49,912 nt of DNA from JBQTHP01 sp052389755. Lineage in GTDB: Bacteria; Pseudomonadota; Gammaproteobacteria; Steroidobacterales; Steroidobacteraceae. Both the position numbers and the translations under genes were made by a program. This document shows positions 16,788 to 23,412 of this stretch, piece by piece. Position 1 is the first letter of the stretch; every line of letters starts with the position of its first letter. The notes beneath the pieces were generated by a model. That model saw only the letters and a program-made list of their open reading frames with translations. It ran no database searches and was not told where the DNA came from. The stretch is from positions 1-49,912 of the forward strand of contig JBQTHP010000063.1 of NCBI GenBank assembly GCA_052389755.1, in the 5' to 3' direction.

Positions 16788-16898
16788 TCCGGCTCCCGGC
16801 GTCCGGCTTCCGCCTTCCGGTCGGAGGGTCGCCGCCAGCGTCGAGGTTTGCGCTCTTACTCCGGCCGGGAGACGAAAGGCGGAAGTCGGCAGCCGGCT
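16788..16898. repeat. Palindrome with CTTCCGC-type arms (copy 1)
   Basis: The left arm CCGGCTTCCGCCTTCCGG (16811-16828) and the right arm around 16857-16898 (CTCCGGCCGGGAGACG, AAAGGCGGAAGTCGG, CAGCCGG) are inverse copies around a loop of about 30 bp. The element fills the gap between the convergent PA3496-like gene and dnaE2, ending five bases short of the dnaE2 stop. It is the most diverged of the full-length copies. Confidence 0.75.
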
Positions 16899-16902
16899 TG
16901 CC

Positions 16903-19900
16903 TCAGTGGTAATCCCGTGATCGGGTCAGCAGTGACCCGAGCAGCACCGAGCGGTCGATCAGGCGCCGCGCGATGAGATGCGTCACGAGCCCCTGGCGCT
17001 GCAGCTCGCCGTGCACTTCGAGCAGGCGCGATTCGATGAGCGGCCGACGCTGCGCGCGCGCGATGCTGTCCCACACGATCACGTTGACGTGGCCGGTTTC
17101 GTCCTCGATGGTCACGAAATTGACCCCGCTTGCGCTCGCGGGTCGCTGCCGCAGCAGCACGATTCCGACCGTGCGCACGCGCGCACCGTGCTCGAGACGG
17201 TGCAGATCCGCAGCGCAGAGGATCTGTGAGCGCGCGAAGCGCTCGCGCAGCAGTGCCATCGGATGGCGGCCGAGCGTAACCCCGGTCGAACGATAATCCG
17301 CGACGATGCTTTGCCCCTCCGTGGGCGCTTCCAGCAGCGGCCGCCCCTCGTCAAGGTCGGCCGCACGCGAGCTGCGCGGCGCGAGCGGCGCGGGCCGCTC
17401 GGACCCGGCGACTTCCCAGAATGCGAGATGCCGATTGCCGCTCGAGGCGGCGAGCGCGCCGGCGGCAGCAAGCGCCTCGAGATCGCCGCGATCGAGCGCG
17501 GCACGCACGGCGAGGTCCTGCACGCTCGCGAACGGCCGCTCGGTGCGCGCGGCGACGACGCGCTGCGCGCCGGCCTCGGACAGGGATTTCACGAGTCGCA
17601 GGCCGAGGCGCAGCGCGGGCTCGCCGTCCTCGCGGCGCTCGAGCGTGCAGTCGTAATCGCTCGATTCGATGCGCACCGGACGCACTTCCACGCCGTGCTC
17701 GCGCGCATCGCGCACGAGCTGCGCGGGAGCGTAGAAGCCCATGGGCTGGCTGTTGAGCAGCGCGCACGTGAAGGCCGCCGGTTCGTGGCATTTGAGCCAG
17801 GCCGAGTCGTAGGCGATGAGGGCGAAGCTCGCCGCATGAGAGTTGTGAACAACGAGATTATTGGCTAGAAAATTATGAGCGCCGTCGATCTGCAGGTCGT
17901 ACGTCGCCTGATGCCCCGCCGCCTCGATAGCCACGACTTCATCCCAGTAAACCTCGGACCTTGCAAGACACGAGAGCTGGCGTGAGCGAAGAACGGCAGC
18001 CAGACGATCGATCTGATAGCGCAACCATCGATGGCGACCTGGCACCGGTATCGAACGAGCCGCTGCTATGCGATCACCCACCCGCAGCTTTCCGAGCTGA
18101 CGCCATCCGTTCAGAGTCATGAATGGATGCTCCGCCGTCGCAACGATCGTGTGGCCTAAAGCTGTACGCAGACGCCACACAGGCTTCACGCCGCTCGACA
18201 CTGCGGCGACTACCTTGCGCTTGCACAAGCGCAGGTCGTCATCGCAAGCGAGCGTGTTCTTAAGACGAGCACGTCCTGACACGATTTCCTCGATGGTCAG
18301 CCATCGTCCGGTATCGGCATCCACCACTCGTGTCTCGCCCACGACACATTCCGGGAAGCCGTATTCGCCGAAGCCCATCACCTGCTTGAAGATGCGCTGC
18401 GCGAACTCGTCGGGATAGCCGCGCTCGCGCATGCCGTCGATCAGCTTGCGCTCGTAGTGCCCGAGGCCGCCCTTTCTCTTCCACGCCGCCATCGCACGCC
18501 TCAAGCCGTCCGCCTCGCCGGCTGTGAAGCCTGCCGCGACCATCGCGAGCTGCATCACCTGCTCCTGGAAGATCGGCACACCGAGGGTGCGCTCGAGCAC
18601 CTTCTTCACCTCGGGCTTCGGATACTCGATCTTCTCGTTGCCTTCGCGCCGGCGCAGGTACGGATGCACCATGTCGCCCTGGATCGGCCCGGGACGTACG
18701 ATCGCGACTTCGATGACGAGGTCGTAGTACGAGCGTGGCGCAAGGCGCGGCAGCATCGCCATCTGCGCGCGCGATTCGATCTGAAAGACGCCCACCGTAT
18801 CCGCGCGACAGATCATGTCGTACACGCGCGGATCGTCGCGCGCGTCGCCGAGCTCCACCGGCCTGCCGCGATAGGCACTCACGAGCGCGAACGCGCGACG
18901 CAGCGCCGTGAGCATACCGAGCCCGAGAAGATCGACCTTGATGAGACCGAGCGCATCGAGATCGTCCTTGTCCCATTGCACCACGGTGCGCTCGGGCATC
19001 GTCGCGTTCTCGATCGGCACGAGCTCCTCGAGCAGCCCTTCGGCGATGACGAACCCACCGACGTGCTGTGACAGGTGCCGCGGAAACCCCATGAGCTCGG
19101 TCGCAAGCGACAGCAGCCGCTCGAGCATCGGGTCCTTCGGATCGAGGCCGGCATCGCGCACGCGCTCGGCATCGACGCGTCCGCCGTCCCACCACTGCAC
19201 GGTGCTCGCGAGGCGCGCCATATTTTTTCTGTCCAATCCGAGCGCCTTGCCGAGATCGCGCAGCGCGCTGCGCGGGCGATACATCACGACCGTCGCGGCG
19301 AGCGCGGTGCGCTCGCGGCCGTACTTGCGATAGACGTACTGGATGACCTCTTCGCGCCGCTCGTGCTCGAAGTCGATGTCGATGTCGGGCGGCTCGTCGC
19401 GCTCGCGGGAAATGAAGCGCTCGACGAGCAGCACTGCGCGGTCGGGATCGACGGCCGTTACGCCGAGGCAATAGCAGACGACCGAGTTCGCCGCCGAGCC
19501 GCGCCCCTGGCAGAGGATGCGCTGGCTGCGCGCGTACGCCACGATGTCCTGCACGGTGAGGAAATACGGCTCGTACCGAAGATCGGAGATGAGCGAAAGC
19601 TCGTGTTCGATCCTCGCGCGCACATGGGGCGGCACGCCCTGCGGCCAGCGGCGGCGCGCGCCCTCCTCCGTGAGCTTGCGCAGATGGCTTGCGGCAGTCT
19701 CGCCCGGCGGCACGAGCTCGCGCGGATACTGATAGCGCAGCTCGTCGAGCGAGAACGTGCAGCGCTCGGCGACGGCGAGAGTCTCGGCGGTGAGCTCGGC
19801 GGGATACAGCCGCGCAAGGCGCGCGGGCTCGCGCAGATGACGCTCGCCGTTCGGATACAGGCGCCAGCCGGCCTCCGCGATCGGCACGCCGAAGCGTATC

Positions 19901-20493
19901 GCCGTCACCGCATCCTGCAGCGCGCGCCGCGCGCGCACGTGCATGTGCACGTCCCCGCTCGCCACGAGCGGCACACCAAGCGTGCGACCGGCGTGCGTGA
20001 GGGCCGCGAGGTAGTCCCGGTCCTTGCCCCCGCGCAGGAGCTCCGCGCCGATCCACAAACGTCCCGGAAAACGATCGGCGAGCCAGCGTCCTTGCTCCGC
20101 ATCGACCTGCTGCGACGGCAGCCACAGCACGAGGCACTCATCGAGCGCGTCTTCGATGTCGGCGCGCTGCAGACGGTATTCGCCCTTCTCCGCCGCGCGT
20201 CTGCCGCGCGTGATGAGCCTCGTGAGGCAACCGTAGCCGTGCCGATTCGTCGCGAGCGTGACGAGCTTCAGACCGCATTCGAGGCGCAGCTCCGTGCCGA
20301 TGACGAGCTTGAGCCTGCTTTCCTTCGCGGCCACGTGTGCGCGCACGGTCCCGGCGACGGAGCACTCGTCGGTGATCGCAAGCGCCGAATAGCCGAGGGT
20401 GTGCGCCTGTGCGACGAGCTCCTCGGGGCGCGAGGCGCCGCGCAGGAACGTAAAGTTCGAGATCGCGTGAAGTTCGGCGTAGGCGATGTTCAT
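16903..20493 (-). CDS. dnaE2: Error-prone DNA polymerase DnaE2 (ImuC) precursor containing an intein
   Basis: The C-family polymerase that copies damaged DNA during the SOS response, working with ImuA and ImuB. The precursor is 1196 residues; after removal of the 169-residue intein the polymerase is 1027, the normal DnaE2 size. It has an N-terminal PHP domain (AELHAISNFTFLRGASRPEE), the catalytic aspartates in PPDIDIDFEHERREE near residue 370, the third active-site region GLIKVDLLGLGML, and a C-terminal OB-fold (SGVNFVTIEDETGHVNVIVW). The intein splits the conserved FGEYGFPE/SHAASF motif at residue 715/885. The ATG at 20493 matches the family start (MNIAYAELHAISNFTFL). It lies 71 bp after imuB, with a perfect palindrome between. 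There is no frameshift; the insertion is in frame. Confidence 0.96.
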   Translation of the reverse strand: MNIAYAELHAISNFTFLRGASRPEELVAQAHTLGYSALAITDECSVAGTVRAHVAAKESRLKLVIGTELRLECGLKLVTLATNRHGYGCLTRLITRGRRAAEKGEYRLQRADIEDALDECLVLWLPSQQVDAEQGRWLADRFPGRLWIGAELLRGGKDRDYLAALTHAGRTLGVPLVASGDVHMHVRARRALQDAVTAIRFGVPIAEAGWRLYPNGERHLREPARLARLYPAELTAETLAVAERCTFSLDELRYQYPRELVPPGETAASHLRKLTEEGARRRWPQGVPPHVRARIEHELSLISDLRYEPYFLTVQDIVAYARSQRILCQGRGSAANSVVCYCLGVTAVDPDRAVLLVERFISRERDEPPDIDIDFEHERREEVIQYVYRKYGRERTALAATVVMYRPRSALRDLGKALGLDRKNMARLASTVQWWDGGRVDAERVRDAGLDPKDPMLERLLSLATELMGFPRHLSQHVGGFVIAEGLLEELVPIENATMPERTVVQWDKDDLDALGLIKVDLLGLGMLTALRRAFALVSAYRGRPVELGDARDDPRVYDMICRADTVGVFQIESRAQMAMLPRLAPRSYYDLVIEVAIVRPGPIQGDMVHPYLRRREGNEKIEYPKPEVKKVLERTLGVPIFQEQVMQLAMVAAGFTAGEADGLRRAMAAWKRKGGLGHYERKLIDGMRERGYPDEFAQRIFKQVMGFGEYGFPECVVGETRVVDADTGRWLTIEEIVSGRARLKNTLACDDDLRLCKRKVVAAVSSGVKPVWRLRTALGHTIVATAEHPFMTLNGWRQLGKLRVGDRIAAARSIPVPGRHRWLRYQIDRLAAVLRSRQLSCLARSEVYWDEVVAIEAAGHQATYDLQIDGAHNFLANNLVVHNSHAASFALIAYDSAWLKCHEPAAFTCALLNSQPMGFYAPAQLVRDAREHGVEVRPVRIESSDYDCTLERREDGEPALRLGLRLVKSLSEAGAQRVVAARTERPFASVQDLAVRAALDRGDLEALAAAGALAASSGNRHLAFWEVAGSERPAPLAPRSSRAADLDEGRPLLEAPTEGQSIVADYRSTGVTLGRHPMALLRERFARSQILCAADLHRLEHGARVRTVGIVLLRQRPASASGVNFVTIEDETGHVNVIVWDSIARAQRRPLIESRLLEVHGELQRQGLVTHLIARRLIDRSVLLGSLLTRSRDYH
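17842..18348 (-). other. Mini-intein in DnaE2 (169 residues, Cys1 ... His-Asn / Ser+1)
   Basis: This protein-splicing element covers residues 716-884 of the DnaE2 precursor. It begins with the nucleophile Cys in block A (CVVGETRVVD), has block B GHTIVATAEHPFM with the TxxH catalytic set at intein residues 71-74, a VYWDEVVAIEAAGHQATYDL stretch in block F, and block G ending NNLVVHN with the penultimate His and terminal Asn. The next residue is Ser, as needed for trans-esterification. Removing it rejoins GFPE with SHAASFALIAYDSAWLK, a contiguous C-family polymerase motif. No LAGLIDADG or HNH endonuclease is present; about 45 residues between the splicing halves may be a remnant. Its DNA is visibly less GC-rich than the flanking gene. 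All residues needed for splicing are present, so it is probably active. Confidence 0.93.
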
Positions 20494-20517
20494 GCGGGTC
20501 GCGTAATCGAAACAGGG

Positions 20518-20556
20518 CTCAGACGACTCAGACGTCTGAGTCGTCTGAGTCGTCTT
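20518..20556. repeat. Perfect 32-bp palindrome built of GTCTGAGTC units (imuB-dnaE2 gap)
   Basis: Positions 20518-20549 form a loop-free perfect inverted repeat: CTCAGACGACTCAGAC followed by GTCTGAGTCGTCTGAG. The right half continues as 9-bp direct repeats (GTCTGAGTC) to about 20556. It sits in the 71-bp gap between imuB and dnaE2, so it is transcribed with the SOS cassette. A related tract lies at 38264-38300. Confidence 0.9.
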
Positions 20557-20564
20557 GGCCGGCT

Positions 20565-22007
20565 TCAGCCGAAGATGCCGTGGAGAAACCAGCCATGCGG
20601 TGGCGCCCGCTCCCGGTAGATCCAGACCCGCGCACCGCGCGCGTCCAGGGCTACGTAGTAGTCGCGCGCGACGTCGCCGCCGTCCCACCAGCCGGTCTCG
20701 ATGCGCTCGGGCTCGCCCAGCAGCTGCAGCGGTCCGCGATGTCGCGGCTGGCCGTCGCTTTCGGGCAGCGGCTGCGGCGTGGGCAGCAGCCACAGCGGCC
20801 GGCGTTCGCAAGACCAGGGCACTGCAGCGGCCTCATGCGCACCGGCGCGGCCGCGCGCATGCCTGTCGCGTCGCGCGAGAGCGGCATCGGACGCGGCGAT
20901 GCGCCACGCGACTTCGGGACGATGCTCGGGAAAGAGCTCCAGACCATAAACCGCGTCGGCACCGAGGCGCGTGCGCAGGCGCTCGAGGAATGCAGGGGAC
21001 TCGGCGCCTGCGCCGCCGCCATGCTCACCGGGTTGCCACAACGAGCACGAGGGCGACGCCCGCGGTGCGAGCGGTCCGGAGCGCAGCTCGCAGACGCGCA
21101 CCGGCTCCGGCAGGAGGAGTGATGCCAGCTTTTCCGTGAGCAGCCCGGCGAGGTGACTCGCATCCGCTTCGGGCGCTGCGAGCGACAGCACGCAGCGCGT
21201 CGCCGGCGCCTGCCGATGATGCAGGCGGATCAGAAGCTCGGTGACGCCGCACTGACGAGCGCGCAGAAAGCGCTCGAGATCCGCGAGCGGCGCTGCGAGC
21301 GCATCGAGAATGGCCTCGTGGCGGTCGAGCTCGTACGACGGCTCGCAGCGGGCGCGAAAGCGTTCGCGCGGCTGGAAGTCCTGCTGCGGATCGGCGCGGC
21401 GGCCGGTCAGTCGGTCGAGCGTCTCGAGCTGCGCGGCGCCGAAGCGGCGCGCGAACCCCGTGCGGGGCAGACGCAGTGCCTGGCCGATGGTGCGTACGCC
21501 GATCTGCACCAGCCGATCGAGCGTTTCCGTCGGCCAGCGCAGCACGGTGAGCGGCAACGACGCGAGATGCCCGACGAGCCGCGCCGCATCGGTGACGACG
21601 AAAGACATGCCGGCGCGCGCTCCGGCGAGCGCAGCGAGAGCGGTGGGCGCAAGCGCAACGCGTGCGGAGAGCACCGCGCACTCCGCTTCCACGGCGCGAC
21701 ACAGATTTTGCGCGCCGCCGAACAGGTGCAGACTGCCGCGCACTTCCAGCAGCAGCCCGTCGGGCGGCGCGAGACTCACGCGGGGCGTGAAGCGCTGTGC
21801 ATGCGCCGCGAGCCGCTCGAGCACCGCGGGCGCGCACTGCGGCACATGCACGCCGATCCACAGCTCGCGCGCATCGGCACCCCTCACCCAACCCTCTCCC
21901 CCGCGAACGGGGGAGAGGGTGCCGAAGGCGGGTGAGGGGGCCTCTCCCCTGCTTGCGGGGGAGAGGGTGCCGGAGGCGGGTGAGGGGCTGACGATGCGGG
22001 GCTTCAT
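20565..22007 (-). CDS. imuB: SOS mutagenesis protein ImuB (inactive Y-family polymerase-like)
   Basis: A Y-family-like scaffold that links ImuA and DnaE2 to the sliding clamp; the family lacks polymerase active-site acids. From the ATG at 22007 it is 480 residues. The conserved start ELWIGVHVPQCAP appears only at about residue 45; the preceding ~36 residues (Ser/Pro/Gly/Arg-rich) are encoded by a palindromic repeat. Family features follow: GLLLEVRGSLHLFGGAQNLC, VALAPTALAALAGARAG, PRTGFARRFGAAQLETLDRL, and a C-terminal half ending with YYVALDARGARVWIYRERAP. A possible clamp motif is CSLWQPG. The ATG overlaps the imuA stop (ATGA), which supports this start; a GTG after the repeat would be the alternative. 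Confidence 0.93.
   Translation of the reverse strand: MKPRIVSPSPASGTLSPASRGEAPSPAFGTLSPVRGGEGWVRGADARELWIGVHVPQCAPAVLERLAAHAQRFTPRVSLAPPDGLLLEVRGSLHLFGGAQNLCRAVEAECAVLSARVALAPTALAALAGARAGMSFVVTDAARLVGHLASLPLTVLRWPTETLDRLVQIGVRTIGQALRLPRTGFARRFGAAQLETLDRLTGRRADPQQDFQPRERFRARCEPSYELDRHEAILDALAAPLADLERFLRARQCGVTELLIRLHHRQAPATRCVLSLAAPEADASHLAGLLTEKLASLLLPEPVRVCELRSGPLAPRASPSCSLWQPGEHGGGAGAESPAFLERLRTRLGADAVYGLELFPEHRPEVAWRIAASDAALARRDRHARGRAGAHEAAAVPWSCERRPLWLLPTPQPLPESDGQPRHRGPLQLLGEPERIETGWWDGGDVARDYYVALDARGARVWIYRERAPPHGWFLHGIFG
21879..21989. repeat. REP-like double hairpin lying in frame inside the 5' end of imuB
   Basis: The first hairpin (about 21881-21939) has an outer CCCTCACCC/GGGTGAGGG pair and an inner CCCTCTCCCCCG/CGGGGGAGAGGG pair with a CGAA loop. 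The second (about 21940-21988) repeats the inner stem and the right outer arm (GGGGGAGAGGGTGCCGGAGG, CGGGTGAGGGG) without its left arm. The insert is about 108 bp, a multiple of three, and contains no stop in the imuB frame. The CCCTCACCC ... CTCTCCCC pattern is a widespread proteobacterial intergenic repeat type, normally found between genes. Confidence 0.9.
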
Positions 22008-22651
22008 CGGTGCCTCCAGTGAAGCTCGATCGAGCCACGCAGGCCGCCGCGACTCTTGACCAGCGTGACGAGCACGCCGTTTCTGGAGGGCGCGAGCGCC
22101 AGGCGCAGCGCCGCACAGGTGGAACCCCGGGCGCTGCCCGGCTCGCGGAACAGTACGCCGAGCGTGCGGCCCTTTTCGGTGGCGAGCTGCAACCGCCGCA
22201 CATCGCGCGGATGTGCGCGCTCGACCCAGGCGAGCACGACCGCGCATGCGCCGGAGCCGAGCGCCTGCTCGAGCGCCCACAGGGGCTTGCCGGCGCGCGC
22301 GACGAGCACGCGCTCGAGTGCCACTCCATGCGCAGCGAGCGCCGGCGCAAAAGGCTCGAACGGCGGCGAGACCCACGCGCACCAGCGTGCAACGGGTTCG
22401 CGGCTCAGCGCGGCGAGTGCCGGCATGAGCAGCGCAAGCTCACCGATGCCGGCGTGCGGGAGAAGAATCTCTACGAGCCCTGATCGTGGCCAACCGCCAC
22501 CGGGCAGCGCCTCATCGAGCGAAAGAAATCCCGAAGAAACCGTTTCGACATGACCCGCACTGCGCCCGCGCCAGACGGCCGGGTGCTCGAGGAGCCGAGC
22601 GATGGCGTCGGATGGGGCGTTCTGCGACGCCTCTGTGGGGAATGCTGGCAT
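22004..22651 (-). CDS. imuA: SOS mutagenesis protein ImuA
   Basis: A RecA-like accessory protein of the ImuA-ImuB-DnaE2 mutasome. The 215-residue protein shows the family layout: VSSGFLSLDEALPGGGWPRS, GLVEILLPHAGIGELALLMP (where RecA has its P-loop, here degenerate), ARWCAWVSPPFEPFAPALAA, and the C-terminal GVLVTLVKSRGGLRGSIELH. Between lexA and imuB, with a 4-bp ATGA overlap to imuB. The 70-bp gap to lexA is filled by a CTTCCGC palindrome, so transcription presumably comes from the lexA promoter. Confidence 0.93.
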   Translation of the reverse strand: MPAFPTEASQNAPSDAIARLLEHPAVWRGRSAGHVETVSSGFLSLDEALPGGGWPRSGLVEILLPHAGIGELALLMPALAALSREPVARWCAWVSPPFEPFAPALAAHGVALERVLVARAGKPLWALEQALGSGACAVVLAWVERAHPRDVRRLQLATEKGRTLGVLFREPGSARGSTCAALRLALAPSRNGVLVTLVKSRGGLRGSIELHWRHR

Positions 22652-22652
22652 T

Positions 22653-22757
22653 GGCGTCCGCCTTCCGCCTTCCGCCTTCCGCCTTTCGGCCGGAGAAGAA
22701 CGCGAATCGGCGTTCTCCTCTTCAGGCGGAAGACGGAGGACGGAAGGCGGAAGGCGA
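22653..22757. repeat. Palindrome with CTTCCGC arms (copy 2), extending into lexA
   Basis: The left arm (22653-22690) has four tandem CTTCCGC/CCGCCTT units; the right arm (22724-22757) is the inverse (GGCGGAAGACGGAGGACGG, then AAGGCGGAAGG). The core GGCCGGAGAAGAACGC folds back on GCGTTCTCCTC around GAATCG. The right arm lies inside the lexA reading frame and encodes its last residues; the left arm ends at the imuA start codon. Confidence 0.92.
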
Positions 22758-23360
22758 TCCTCTCCGCACGACGCCGACGACGACGCCTTCGATGATCATC
22801 GGCTGCTCCTTGAGATCGACGCGGATCGGTTCGAATTCGCTGTTCTCGGGAAGCAGCCACACGATCGAACCTTCCTGGCGATAGCGCTTCACGGTGACCT
22901 CGTTCTCGAGGCGCGCTACGACGATCTGCCGGCTGCGCACTTCGGAGGTGCGATGCACGGCGACGAGGTCGCCGTCGAGGATGCCGGCGTCCTTCATGGA
23001 CATGCCGGTGACCTTCAGCAGGTAGTGCGGTTTCGGCTGGAAGATCGCCGGGTCGATCTGGAGGCGCGCTTCGATGTTCTCTTCGGCGAGAATGGGCCTG
23101 CCCGCGGCGACGCGGCCGATGAGCGGCAGGCCCATCTGCTCGCGAATGGTGTCCTTCAGCTGGATGCCGCGCGAGGTGCCGGGTATGAGTGCGATGACGC
23201 CCTTGCGCGCGAGCGCGCGCAAATGCTCTTCGGCAGCGTTCGCAGAGCGAAAACCGAGCTCGCGCGCGATTTCCGCGCGCGTGGGCGGCATGCCCGTCTC
23301 GGTGATGAAGCGCTGGATGAGACGCAAAATCTGTGTCTGGCGCGGCGTCAGGTCGGACAT
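22722..23360 (-). CDS. lexA: LexA repressor
   Basis: The SOS repressor: it binds CTGT-N8-ACAG sites and cleaves itself when RecA filaments form. The protein is 212 residues. The N-terminal winged helix (TPRQTQILRLIQRFITETGM) precedes the cleavage site Ala86-Gly87 in IGRVAAGRP and the Ser121/Lys158 catalytic pair in TGMSMKDAG and VTVKRY. The family normally stops a few residues after EGVVVGVVRR; here the tail GSPSAFRPPSSA (201-212) and the stop codon are encoded by a palindromic repeat. It leads the lexA-imuA-imuB-dnaE2 cassette and is itself under two LexA boxes. Confidence 0.97.
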   Translation of the reverse strand: MSDLTPRQTQILRLIQRFITETGMPPTRAEIARELGFRSANAAEEHLRALARKGVIALIPGTSRGIQLKDTIREQMGLPLIGRVAAGRPILAEENIEARLQIDPAIFQPKPHYLLKVTGMSMKDAGILDGDLVAVHRTSEVRSRQIVVARLENEVTVKRYRQEGSIVWLLPENSEFEPIRVDLKEQPMIIEGVVVGVVRRGSPSAFRPPSSA

Positions 23361-23377
23361 AGTCGAACCTCAACTAG

Positions 23378-23393
23378 CTGTTTATCCGTACAG
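23378..23393. promoter_or_regulatory. LexA-binding SOS box 1 (perfect)
   Basis: CTGTTTATCCGTACAG matches the gammaproteobacterial consensus CTGT-N8-ACAG exactly. It lies 18 bp upstream of the lexA ATG, at and just downstream of the predicted lexA transcription start. Confidence 0.93.
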
Positions 23394-23396
23394 GTA

Positions 23397-23412
23397 CTGT
23401 GATTATATCCAG
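23397..23412. promoter_or_regulatory. LexA-binding SOS box 2 (one mismatch)
   Basis: CTGTGATTATATCCAG fits CTGT-N8-ACAG with one mismatch (CCAG). It starts 3 bp after box 1, covers the lexA -10 element, and includes the GTG start codon (23399) of the divergent FAD oxidoreductase gene. Tandem boxes of this kind are common at lexA genes. Confidence 0.75.

Noticed and set aside
18346..18351. Frameshift or pseudogene in dnaE2 where polymerase similarity stops
   Set aside because: The frame stays open and polymerase similarity resumes after the intein at SHAASF; both splice junctions are exact.
18260..20137. A second minus-strand gene of 625 codons inside dnaE2
   Set aside because: It is a shifted frame of dnaE2 made almost entirely of Arg, Ala and Gly.
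20518..20556. CRISPR array or SOS box in the imuB-dnaE2 gap
   Set aside because: The units are 9 bp without spacers, and no CTGT-N8-ACAG pattern is present.
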